Source: an uncultured Lachnospiraceae bacterium
GTDB lineage: Bacteria > Bacillota > Clostridia > Lachnospirales > Lachnospiraceae
Reading direction: 5' to 3'
Assembly: GCA_934418125.1 (NCBI GenBank)
Contig: CAKRWT010000041.1
Span: 1 to 21,017 of the forward strand
Length of the DNA stretch: 21,017 nt
A program made the position numbers and the translations under genes. Position 1 is the stretch's first letter; the number at the start of each line of letters is the position of its first letter. The notes beneath the pieces are model-generated. The model did not search any database. It was not told where the DNA came from and was given only the letters and a program-made list of their open reading frames with translations. Of the stretch, positions 8,796 to 15,811 are shown one piece after another.

Positions 8796-9494
8796 TTAAT
8801 CAAATAATATTTCATCCACAGTTACAAATTCGTAGCCCTGGTTTTGTAAAATATCCACAATTTCTAACGCTGCCGTCACACTGGACTTGTATTCATCATG
8901 CAGCAGGATAATGCTGTTTTCCTGCGCCTTCTCCACCACCTTACGCACTACACAGCCAGAATCGGAACAGCACCAGTCTAACGGATCGATATTCCACAAT
9001 ACCGGAAACATCATCAGTTCCGTTTCCAGCTTCTTATCCCAGGAGCCATAAGGCGGACGCACATACTGTACCTCCTGTCCGGTAATTTTCTCTATGATTT
9101 CATTGGTCTGAATCAGTTCCTTTTTAAAGGTTTCCCGGTTTGAACTGCTCAACTGGATATGGCTGTATGTATGATTTCCGATTAAATGTCCCTCTTCCTG
9201 CATCCGGCTGATAATCTCCGGATAGTTTTCTGCCGCCTGCCCTGTTACAAAAAAGGTGGCATGGACACCACGTTTCTGTAACCCATCCAGCAGCTGTTCC
9301 GTATAATAAGGATGTGGACCATCATCAAAGGTAATGGCTATCTTCTTTTTCTCCACCTCTTCTTCCCCGGAAAACCCTTGTATTACCGGCCAAGCGTCTT
9401 CTGCATTAAAATATTGCATTTTCACTAATAAACTCATGGCCAATAAAAAAAGTCCCGGAAGGAGCAGGCATTTTACTTTTTTCTTCATAAACAA
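8796..9494 (-). CDS. Membrane-anchored polysaccharide deacetylase (NodB domain)
   Basis: A carbohydrate esterase family 4 protein that removes N- or O-acetyl groups from glycans, most likely peptidoglycan or another wall polymer outside the membrane. The N-terminus has Lys4-6 followed by a hydrophobic helix (about 9-25, LLLPGLFLLAMSLLV) that acts as signal anchor. The NodB domain then runs from about 50 to 230: ITFDDGPHPYYT (motif 1, Asp57-Asp58), GNHTYSH (motif 2, metal ligands His108 and His112), RPPYGSWD (motif 3), the NIDPLDW segment (motif 4) and IILLHD (motif 5). All catalytic elements are present. The start is ambiguous: TTG at 9494 is 11 bases after AAGGA (9510-9506), while ATG at 9488 is 17 bases after it; the difference is two residues. 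It sits 74 bases after the histidine kinase gene and just before rarA. Confidence 0.93.
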   Translation of the reverse strand: MFMKKKVKCLLLPGLFLLAMSLLVKMQYFNAEDAWPVIQGFSGEEEVEKKKIAITFDDGPHPYYTEQLLDGLQKRGVHATFFVTGQAAENYPEIISRMQEEGHLIGNHTYSHIQLSSSNRETFKKELIQTNEIIEKITGQEVQYVRPPYGSWDKKLETELMMFPVLWNIDPLDWCCSDSGCVVRKVVEKAQENSIILLHDEYKSSVTAALEIVDILQNQGYEFVTVDEILFD

Positions 9495-9568
9495 ACGATA
9501 TCCATTCCTTTGTTTCTTCCTAACTAATGTATATGCCCGCCGTTTCCGGGATAATCTATTTTCGTTAT

Positions 9569-10735
9569 TTATTTTTCTTCCTGTAACCGAATCATAAAAG
9601 CTTTCGTATAGCCCTTGCCGTAATCTGTATGCAGCTCCAGGCTGCCGCCATGCATCTGTACCACCTTTGCACTGATACTTAGCCCAAGGCCGCTGCCACC
9701 CTTAGTGCTGCGCGCTTTATCTGCCCTGGAAAAAGGTTCGAAAATGTGCTCGGCAAACTCCGGCTCAATTTCCATTCCATCATCTGCCACGGTCAGCACA
9801 CCTTCTTCCAGTTGTATCAATACCTTACCGCCCTGCCTGCCATACCGGATGGCATTCGTCAGCAGATTGGTGACCGCTCTTCCCATCTGCAATTTATCCA
9901 TTTCATAAGGAACCGGGTTTTCCGGCACCCGGATATCCACCTGCATGTCTTTTTCCTCAAAGTCAGCATACAGCAATGCTGTGTTTTCCCGTACCAGTTC
10001 CGCAAAATCGCCTTCTTCTTTCTGCAGGGCATACCCCTCACTGTCCAGTTTCACATACTCAAACAACAGCGTTATCAAATCACTCATGCGCATGGATTTT
10101 GCATAAATGGCATCCAGATATTCCTGTTGTTTCTCCTCTGTTACCACACCATCTGCCAGCGCCCTGCTGTAACCGCAGATGGTCGTAATAGGTGTTTTTA
10201 TGTCATGGGCAATATCTGACAAGAGCAGATTCCGTTTCCGGTCAAACTGCCTGCGCTGCTCTTTATCTCGTTCCAGCAGCTCATTTACCTTGTTTGTAAC
10301 AATTTTATAATAAAGGAATGCTCCCACCATATAAGGAAGCAGACTCACCAGCAGCATCATAAAAAGAAGTAAAAGCAGGACTTTTCCCAGAATTTCTCCC
10401 ACGATTCCACTTGCCATAACAGAATGGATACTGATTTGCCAGGACTCACTTAAAGAATTGCTGACCATTCCCCGTAGGACACCACCTGGTCCATTTGGTA
10501 AAAAATCTGCCGCATAATATAATAACACCTGTAATAAAAATCCTATCGTCCCAGTCTGGTTCGTGATTTCTATCTGCTGCTGTTTCAGAAGCCCAAACAG
10601 AATCGGAAAAACAACTCCCCGGTATAACATACTGATAAGCTCTCCACTGATATAGATTCCTGCCATTATCAACAGGAATCTTTCTATCAGGAACCATCTT
10701 AATGCTTTTGTCTTCTCCGTGGTTTTTTCATCCAT
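9569..10735 (-). CDS. Membrane sensor histidine kinase
   Basis: The 388-residue kinase has a first membrane helix at about 17-38, an extracytoplasmic loop up to about 117, a second helix at about 119-146, a dimerisation/phosphoacceptor helix with SDIAHDIKTPIT (His177) and a HATPase_c domain. The nucleotide site has the N box AVTNLLTNAIRYG (Asn290, Asn294), a G1 box read as VADDGMEI (the usual second glycine is absent), the F box IFEPFSRAD and the G2 box GGSGLGLSI. It resembles the VanS/resistance-type branch that pairs with OmpR-like regulators. The ATG at 10735 follows the response-regulator stop by five bases, and its ribosome site (AAGGA) lies inside the regulator's last codons, so the pair is translationally coupled. 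The signal sensed cannot be deduced; the deacetylase downstream hints at the cell envelope. Confidence 0.95.
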   Translation of the reverse strand: MDEKTTEKTKALRWFLIERFLLIMAGIYISGELISMLYRGVVFPILFGLLKQQQIEITNQTGTIGFLLQVLLYYAADFLPNGPGGVLRGMVSNSLSESWQISIHSVMASGIVGEILGKVLLLLLFMMLLVSLLPYMVGAFLYYKIVTNKVNELLERDKEQRRQFDRKRNLLLSDIAHDIKTPITTICGYSRALADGVVTEEKQQEYLDAIYAKSMRMSDLITLLFEYVKLDSEGYALQKEEGDFAELVRENTALLYADFEEKDMQVDIRVPENPVPYEMDKLQMGRAVTNLLTNAIRYGRQGGKVLIQLEEGVLTVADDGMEIEPEFAEHIFEPFSRADKARSTKGGSGLGLSISAKVVQMHGGSLELHTDYGKGYTKAFMIRLQEEK

Positions 10736-10740
10736 ACCTG

Positions 10741-11436
10741 TTATTCCTTCTCCAGACGATATCCAAGCCCTCTGATTGTCTTAATATATTCTTTGCCTTC
10801 ATAGTCAATCTTCGCCCGCAGTTTGGAAATACAGACCATAATATTGTTATCCGATACCACGTAATCGTCCTCCCAGCCCTGCTCAAAAAGCTGCTGCTTG
10901 GTAAATACCTTTCCCGGATTTTCCATGAAAAGCTTCATAATCTTAAACTCAATCGAGGTCAGTTCGATTGCCTTATCTTCCCGGTACAGCATACAGGATT
11001 CCACATCCAGCCGTAAATCCTGTACCTGCAATTCCTTCTTTTCACTGTTTTGCCGTCCTTTAGAACCCAGGGCATAAAAGCGGCGGAGGTTGGAATTGAC
11101 TCTGGCTGCTGCCTCCAAAGGGGCAAAGGGCTTCGTGATATAGTCATCCGCTCCCAAATCCAGTCCCAGAATCTTATCCGATTCCGTTCCTTTGGCAGAC
11201 AGGATAATGACCGGTATGTTATTCTTTTCCCGGATATTCTTCAAAACCCGGTATCCGTCCATTCCCGGCATCATGATATCCAGCAACACCAGATCAATTT
11301 CTTCCCGCTGCAGACACTGCATCGTCTCAATGCCATCCTTTGCCTCTGTTATCTCATAGCCATCCTTTTCCAGATAAAGCCGCAGGATATCCCGGATTTC
11401 CGCTTCATCATCTGCCAGTAAGATTCTGTAACTCAT
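10741..11436 (-). CDS. OmpR/PhoB-family response regulator
   Basis: Partner of the downstream kinase. The 231-residue protein has a receiver domain with the acidic pair Asp9-Asp10, phosphoacceptor Asp53 in LVLLDIMMPGMDG, the switch serine in VIILSAKG and the conserved lysine in DYITKPF. After a linker with KGRQNSEKKE comes a winged-helix trans_reg_C domain (ELTSIEFKIMKLFMENPGKVFTK and the wing motif IKTIRGLGYRLE), which binds DNA direct repeats. I place the start at ATG 11436 because GAGGG (11445-11441) lies five to six bases upstream; a GTG at 11460 in the same frame would add eight residues. It is the first gene of the cluster running down to DUF5722. Autoregulation is common in the family but no operator is recognisable in the upstream region. 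Confidence 0.96.
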   Translation of the reverse strand: MSYRILLADDEAEIRDILRLYLEKDGYEITEAKDGIETMQCLQREEIDLVLLDIMMPGMDGYRVLKNIREKNNIPVIILSAKGTESDKILGLDLGADDYITKPFAPLEAAARVNSNLRRFYALGSKGRQNSEKKELQVQDLRLDVESCMLYREDKAIELTSIEFKIMKLFMENPGKVFTKQQLFEQGWEDDYVVSDNNIMVCISKLRAKIDYEGKEYIKTIRGLGYRLEKE

Positions 11437-11567
11437 ACATTCCCTCGATTCCAGTTCCACACATTTGTTATTCTGAATATTGTTTCTGTTTTATTGTTTT
11501 ATACTCTTTAACATTGTTTTCTAATGCTGTCTTTTACCATTTTCTTCTTATTTAATTTTAATGGCAG

Positions 11568-11623
11568 CTTTTTCTGCACTGTTTTTACTGTACTGCTTTT
11601 TCTGCACTGCTTTTACTGTACTG
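11568..11623. repeat. 28-bp direct repeat, two tandem copies
   Basis: Two adjacent 28-bp units, 11568-11595 and 11596-11623, differ at one base only. The second unit covers the stop codon of the DUF975 gene and its last codons, the first lies in the 3' untranslated sequence. It abuts a 12-bp tandem array in the coding part, so the whole 11568-11666 stretch is repeat-derived. Confidence 0.85.
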
Positions 11624-12488
11624 TTGCCTCTACTGTTGCCTCTACTGTTGCCTCTACTGCTGCCTCATTCTCTGTATGTCTGGTACGAAGCGTGCAGTAT
11701 AATGCAGCATTCGTCAGGTTCTGGTAAGGTGCCACATAAAGTATTTCAACAATACCACATGTTATCATTCCCAGGAAATGCCAGAGAAGAAAGGATAAGT
11801 CTAACACAAAGGTTTTCCATTTATAACCATTCATCATATCTTTACTTAATGACAAAGCTGTCTTGTAATCCATATCCGGTGTCTCTGTCATAATGTAAGG
11901 CACCATACGATACTGGTACATCTTATAGATGCCCGGAATAATAAAAAGTAAAGTCCAAAGGAACGTATATAAATCCCGGAAAAACATGGTTTTTACAATA
12001 TTCATATAGCAGTGGTCAAATCCATAACCAATTTCCTTTACCTGGGCGGTATCTTCCACTCCCTTTATCATGAACCGCCTCAAACCAACTTCGAAAGGAT
12101 TGTATAAAAAAGCTGTTACTGCAAATCCCACAACCAATGCTAATACAGCAAAGATAATACTTGCAGCGGCTATCGCTGCCATGGTTGCAACCAGGGCAAC
12201 GGGATTCACATCCTGCACCGCTTCTGCTATGACATCGTTTATCGAGTTTGCAGTCCAGTCATCATTGTTCTCCTCGTAATCCTCTTCGTAAATCATGTCG
12301 CTATTTCCATCATAACTATAGTCTGTCTCATCGCTGCCGCCATGATTTCCATAGTTATTATAAGTAAAGCTTCCTGTTGTAATCAAGGCTAGTAGCAAAG
12401 ATACCAGTACCGTCTTCCAGTAATTTCTCTTTAAGGCATCCTTTGCCCGTTGTTTTAATTCTTTTCTCGTCCACATAATCTGTTCCAT
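11613..12488 (-). CDS. DUF975 family integral membrane protein
   Basis: The 291-residue protein opens with WTRKELKQRAKDALKRNYWK, the recognisable DUF975 start, leading into membrane helices at about 23-40, 97-130, 170-190 and 225-255. Between the first two helices is a strongly acidic loop (about 52-78, many Asp/Glu/Tyr). DUF975 proteins have no assigned biochemical role that I know of. The C-terminus ends in a short Glu-Ala-Thr-Val repeat (about 277-290), encoded by a 12-bp tandem array just before the stop, which is unlikely to be part of the conserved domain. ATG 12488 has AAAGGA about 11 bases upstream; ATG 12476 is the alternative but has poorer spacing. It lies between the activase operon and the two-component operon, with over 100 bases on both sides, so it may be a separate transcript. 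Confidence 0.88.
   Translation of the reverse strand: MEQIMWTRKELKQRAKDALKRNYWKTVLVSLLLALITTGSFTYNNYGNHGGSDETDYSYDGNSDMIYEEDYEENNDDWTANSINDVIAEAVQDVNPVALVATMAAIAAASIIFAVLALVVGFAVTAFLYNPFEVGLRRFMIKGVEDTAQVKEIGYGFDHCYMNIVKTMFFRDLYTFLWTLLFIIPGIYKMYQYRMVPYIMTETPDMDYKTALSLSKDMMNGYKWKTFVLDLSFLLWHFLGMITCGIVEILYVAPYQNLTNAALYCTLRTRHTENEAAVEATVEATVEATVQ
11619..11666. repeat. 12-bp coding tandem repeat, four copies
   Basis: Four consecutive copies of TACTGTTGCCTC (plus strand) occupy 11619-11666; the first three are identical and the fourth has one substitution. On the coding strand each copy specifies Glu-Ala-Thr-Val (last copy Glu-Ala-Ala-Val), forming the C-terminus of the DUF975 protein. Because the unit is a multiple of three, copy-number change would alter protein length without a frameshift. 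Confidence 0.92.
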
Positions 12489-12607
12489 TTCTGTACACGT
12501 CCTTTCTTTTCATCCACATTTTCAGGATTCTGTTGTTCTCCTTGAACTGATGATGTCAGGATAACATGTATTTATTAACTTGAAATCTGTCTTATCTTAA
12601 CGTAACC

Positions 12608-14383
12608 TTAAAAATTCATATATTTTATATAGAGTTCGTCAAAGGCCTCCTGCTTTGCCAGATTTACATGCTCTATCCGGGCAAGCATTTCCTGTATTTC
12701 TTCCTTTAAAAGAACTTTCTTATGGAAATCACGTCCCAGCCGGTAGGCTCCCTCCAGCGAAGTATTTCCGACCGCCTGTACTTTTCCTCTCATCCGGTCT
12801 GGCAGCAGACCGATGGAAAAGGCTGCTTCCACGTCCAGGTAATAGCCAAAACCACCTGCCAGATACACCCGTTGCAATCCATATGCCTGCTCCGGACTCT
12901 GTGGCAGAATTTTCTCTCTGTTCCCGGTCTTGTCCAACAATTGCCATAAAATCTCTGTTCCTGCCCTCACTGCCGCCTTAGCCAGCTGTAAATCTCTAAT
13001 ATCCTTCTGGGTTATGGTAATTCCTCTTACCTGGCAGGGTGAAGTTGCCATATACCCTGTTTCTTCTATTACATTGGTCTGCAACAACTCTGCCGTCAGC
13101 GCAATCATATCTGTTCCGATTACCTGTGCACTGGCTCCTCCTTCAAAAGCAGGTCCTGCCGCTGTTGCTGTAACAATCATCCGGTCGCCATCAGTAACCG
13201 CCATCTCTCCGTTGGTACCCAGGTCAATCAACATCTTTATCTTTCCAGAATCCTGATGGTTCTTCGCTGGGGTACTTTCATCTGTCACAACTTGCTCTGT
13301 TACAGCCCTCTCTGGCACTGCTTGCTCTGTTACAGCCTGCTCTGTTTCCGCTTGCTCTGTCACAACCTTTTTTGCCTTACCCGTTTTCTGACCGGGCAGC
13401 ATGGAAAGCGCGTAAAGCCCTGCCACAATATCGCCTCCTACAAAGGTACTTATCCCTGGTGCAATATAAACCGGGAACATATTTTCCCAGCTTTCTTCCA
13501 GCAAATCCAGCGTAATGGGCATAAAAGGACTTTGCCCCAGGCGACTCACGTCATAGTCCATCAATAAATGGACCATAGTCGTATTTCCCGCAATACACAT
13601 ACAGGAAATATTTTTCATACCATGCGTTATTTTATTGTTATGGAACTGTTCTACCCCTCTGCGCAGTACTTCCCAGACCGCACTCTGCAGTTTCTTATCC
13701 GCTCCTGCACAGGATGCCTGAATCCTGGACAGCACATCTGCGCCATAACTTCTCTGAGGATTCATTTCACAATAAGTATCTATCACTTTCCCGGAGTCCA
13801 TTCCCCTTAGCTGCATGGCTATTGTAGTGGTTCCCAGGTCCACTGCAATCATATACTCTTCCTTTTCCTGCATAACCAGATTTGGAGATAACGTGCTTTG
13901 AGGAAGCATGCCCTGACAAGTCGTTCTTTGACCGGACAGCATTTGCATTGGTTGACTGTTTAAGTCATTCTCATCTGACACATCTATCATCCGGGTAAGA
14001 ATCTGTACGGTTCTTTCCTCTGACATTGTCAGCCGGATGACACAGTTGTCTTTTGGTCTGCTCATACAGGCAAGCCGGTATCCCTGTCGCAGCTTCTCCG
14101 GTTCCATGCTGTTTCTCTCCATAGCTGTCGGCAACGGAGCCGGACTGATATACTGGATTTGGCATCTGCCACAGGTACCTCTTCCACCGCAAAATTGACC
14201 GGAAACCAAGCCATTTTCCAGCAGAGTTGACATGATTGTCGCCCCGGAATCATGTGTCATAACGATTTTTTGTAATTCTTCCTCCCGGGCTCCAGCATTG
14301 GCTTTTCTATCCGCTTTGTCGTTCTTTTTAATAACAATCGTAATTTTAATTTCCTTAGACAAATTGGTTTTTCTCCCTGTCAT
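12608..14383 (-). CDS. Ferredoxin/ASKHA protein, DUF4445 type (corrinoid-activation RACo-like)
   Basis: The 591-residue product joins an N-terminal plant-type [2Fe-2S] domain (about 10-130) to an ASKHA ATPase region (about 175-560). The cluster ligands are Cys65, Cys71, Cys74 and Cys106 in FCGGRGTCGRC and RLACMSRP. The ATPase region shows AVDLGTTTIAMQL (phosphate-1 loop, 180-192), IAGNTTMVHLL, FVGGDIVAGL, IDLGTNGEMAV (386-396) and YLAGGFGYYLD. Family members such as RACo use ATP to reduce inactive Co(II) corrinoid proteins for methyl transfer. No corrinoid methyltransferase is in this window, so the client is unknown. A 45-residue low-complexity linker (335-380) with VTEQA-type repeats splits the ASKHA part. 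The ATG at 14383 lies inside the end of the DUF4250 gene; a TTG at 14362 with GGGAG about ten bases upstream is an alternative that would shorten the overlap to eight bases. Confidence 0.9.
   Translation of the reverse strand: MTGRKTNLSKEIKITIVIKKNDKADRKANAGAREEELQKIVMTHDSGATIMSTLLENGLVSGQFCGGRGTCGRCQIQYISPAPLPTAMERNSMEPEKLRQGYRLACMSRPKDNCVIRLTMSEERTVQILTRMIDVSDENDLNSQPMQMLSGQRTTCQGMLPQSTLSPNLVMQEKEEYMIAVDLGTTTIAMQLRGMDSGKVIDTYCEMNPQRSYGADVLSRIQASCAGADKKLQSAVWEVLRRGVEQFHNNKITHGMKNISCMCIAGNTTMVHLLMDYDVSRLGQSPFMPITLDLLEESWENMFPVYIAPGISTFVGGDIVAGLYALSMLPGQKTGKAKKVVTEQAETEQAVTEQAVPERAVTEQVVTDESTPAKNHQDSGKIKMLIDLGTNGEMAVTDGDRMIVTATAAGPAFEGGASAQVIGTDMIALTAELLQTNVIEETGYMATSPCQVRGITITQKDIRDLQLAKAAVRAGTEILWQLLDKTGNREKILPQSPEQAYGLQRVYLAGGFGYYLDVEAAFSIGLLPDRMRGKVQAVGNTSLEGAYRLGRDFHKKVLLKEEIQEMLARIEHVNLAKQEAFDELYIKYMNF
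13283..13366. repeat. Degenerate 15/18-bp coding repeat (Val-Thr-Glu-Gln-Ala)
   Basis: About five imperfect units encode variants of VTEQA (VTEQAE, TEQA, VTEQA, VPERA, VTEQV) at residues 340-367 of the activase. The unit on the plus strand is close to GCTTGCTCTGTTACA. Units are in frame, so the array forms a flexible acidic linker. Confidence 0.85.
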
Positions 14384-14528
14384 AGTGGTAATCTATTCCT
14401 GCAAGCTTTGCCTCGATTTCCGTCTGGCTGGCATCCAGGTCATCACATAATGCCTCCAGACTGCTGTAGAAATCACGCAGCTTCAGATTGATAAAACTAA
14501 GTAACATTACCGGGTCTTTTGGAATCAT
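14355..14528 (-). CDS. DUF4250 family small protein (57 residues)
   Basis: A short gene: ATG at 14528, TAA at 14357-14355, with AGGAG eight bases upstream of the ATG, an excellent ribosome site. The product begins MIPKDPVMLLSFINLKLRD and ends DYHYDREKNQFV, which matches the compact DUF4250 family of small (about 55-65 residue) helical cytoplasmic proteins common in Lachnospiraceae. Function is unknown. The middle section (LEALCDDLDASQTEIEAKLAG) reads like a helix-turn-helix-sized helical bundle, but no role should be inferred from that alone. It follows the S66 peptidase gene by 16 bases and overlaps the predicted start of the activase gene by 29 bases in another frame, suggesting translational coupling in a three-gene operon. 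Confidence 0.9.
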   Translation of the reverse strand: MIPKDPVMLLSFINLKLRDFYSSLEALCDDLDASQTEIEAKLAGIDYHYDREKNQFV

Positions 14529-14544
14529 TGTTACTGCTCCTTTC

Positions 14545-15633
14545 TCATATTAACTTCATCTCTACCGCATACTTCTCTCCATCACTGCTTACCTCAGCGA
14601 AGCTTCCACAGATAAGCGGCATCATTGGTGGAAGGTGTCCGATATCCACGTCCATAATAATGGGCACATGATACTGCTGCAACATTTCATAGGCTGCCTG
14701 ATAATGGTCAATCCCAAATTCTTCCACATCCATGCCGATTCTTGGTCTGCCAATCAGGAAACCGCTGCAATGCCGAAACCATCCGGCATGCTCCATCTGC
14801 CACATAGCCCGGCGGATTCCCATCAGATTTAAATCGCAGGCTTCCAGAAACCACAAAATACCATCTTCTTTATACTGCTCTGTAAAATCGGTGACTTTAT
14901 CATATTTTGTTCCAAGAAGGTTTACCAGACAATCCACGCAGCCTCCCAACAATCTGCCAGAGAAGTGAATATCCGGTTTTCCTGTCTCCTGCGCTGTACC
15001 TTCTTTCCCCCGCAGACTGTCAATATTGGTTCTTCCATCCGGCAGGATATACTTTATCTGTGTCTTTTCCGTCAGATGATAGGGCACCAACGGATTTTCT
15101 TCATCTTTATAGGATTCCCTTTCCCACATCTCATACCCTTGCATGGTTAATTTCTTTCCACGAAGCAGTTCCATGGCATCTTCCACCGAAGCATGCCTTG
15201 GCTCCATGCCGAAGCTTCCGGCACAGGGACCATAGATGGATGCCGTATCGCACAGAGTTGTCAGAAGAAACGTCATGTTCGTATTATCGGAATATCCCAT
15301 ATACCATTTTGGCTTGGCCTGCTTTATCCGCTCAAAATCCACATAATCCAGGATTTCACACATAAGTTCTCCACCGCCGCAGGAAATTATGCAATCACTT
15401 GTTTCGTCACAGTAATACTTAGTCAGCTCTTCTCCGCATTTTTCCGGCAGGCTGCTGATTCCGATTCCTTCCATGGCATAACAGTTTGGTCCAAAATCCA
15501 GTGTATATCCTTCCTTACTCCATTTCTCCTGGGCATGCAGAAAAGCGGACTTATAGGGCTCCGTAGCACATCCAAAGGAAGGTGCAACGAAAGCAATCTT
15601 ACCATTCTGTGGTAAAAATTCCGGGTATTTCAT
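14545..15633 (-). CDS. S66 family LD-carboxypeptidase / MccF-like serine peptidase
   Basis: S66 enzymes remove the terminal D-residue from murein tetrapeptides (LD-carboxypeptidase A) or, in the MccF branch, cleave peptide-nucleotide antibiotics; they act in the cytoplasm. The 362-residue protein has no signal peptide. The nucleophile is Ser115 in YMGYSDNT, the triad glutamate Glu264 in WFLEACD and the triad histidine His333 in DIGHLPP, all in the expected order. The start at ATG 15633 was chosen because AGGAG lies about ten bases upstream and homologues begin near KYPEFLPQNGKIAFVAPS; the frame is open to 15711 without family-like sequence. Length is slightly above LdcA (about 300) and closer to MccF-like proteins (about 340-360), so immunity/detoxification activity is as likely as murein recycling. 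First gene of the operon with DUF4250 and the activase. Confidence 0.92.
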   Translation of the reverse strand: MKYPEFLPQNGKIAFVAPSFGCATEPYKSAFLHAQEKWSKEGYTLDFGPNCYAMEGIGISSLPEKCGEELTKYYCDETSDCIISCGGGELMCEILDYVDFERIKQAKPKWYMGYSDNTNMTFLLTTLCDTASIYGPCAGSFGMEPRHASVEDAMELLRGKKLTMQGYEMWERESYKDEENPLVPYHLTEKTQIKYILPDGRTNIDSLRGKEGTAQETGKPDIHFSGRLLGGCVDCLVNLLGTKYDKVTDFTEQYKEDGILWFLEACDLNLMGIRRAMWQMEHAGWFRHCSGFLIGRPRIGMDVEEFGIDHYQAAYEMLQQYHVPIIMDVDIGHLPPMMPLICGSFAEVSSDGEKYAVEMKLI

Positions 15634-15766
15634 CTTCTTTTTTCTCCTTATTTTGTTATATGTTGAATTTACATTTAATATATCTTGTCGTTTTTGCAGG
15701 AAATCTGTCAAAACAGGAAACAGCTTCCCTAAATCTTTGTTTATCCTCCAGATTAGTTGTCATAAC

Positions 15767-15804
15767 AAAAAATCTCCTTGAAACTTTCGTCTCAAGGAGA
15801 TTTT
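15767..15804 (-). terminator. Intrinsic terminator of clpB (possibly bidirectional)
   Basis: Eight bases after the clpB stop codon, a 14-bp stem (15802-15789 with 15784-15771, containing one G-U wobble) closes on a GAAA tetraloop (minus strand, 15788-15785) and is followed by a run of six T on the minus strand. On the plus strand the stem is also followed by four T. Confidence 0.93.
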
Positions 15805-15811
15805 ATCATAC

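Noticed and set aside
9520..9568. Hairpin CCGGAAACGG between the kinase and deacetylase genes
   Set aside because: Very short stem and no following T-run, so not a terminator.
15640..15711. Consensus-like TTGACA at 15711-15706 as promoter of the S66 operon
   Set aside because: No acceptable -10 box at 16-18 bases; TATATT lies 23 bases away.
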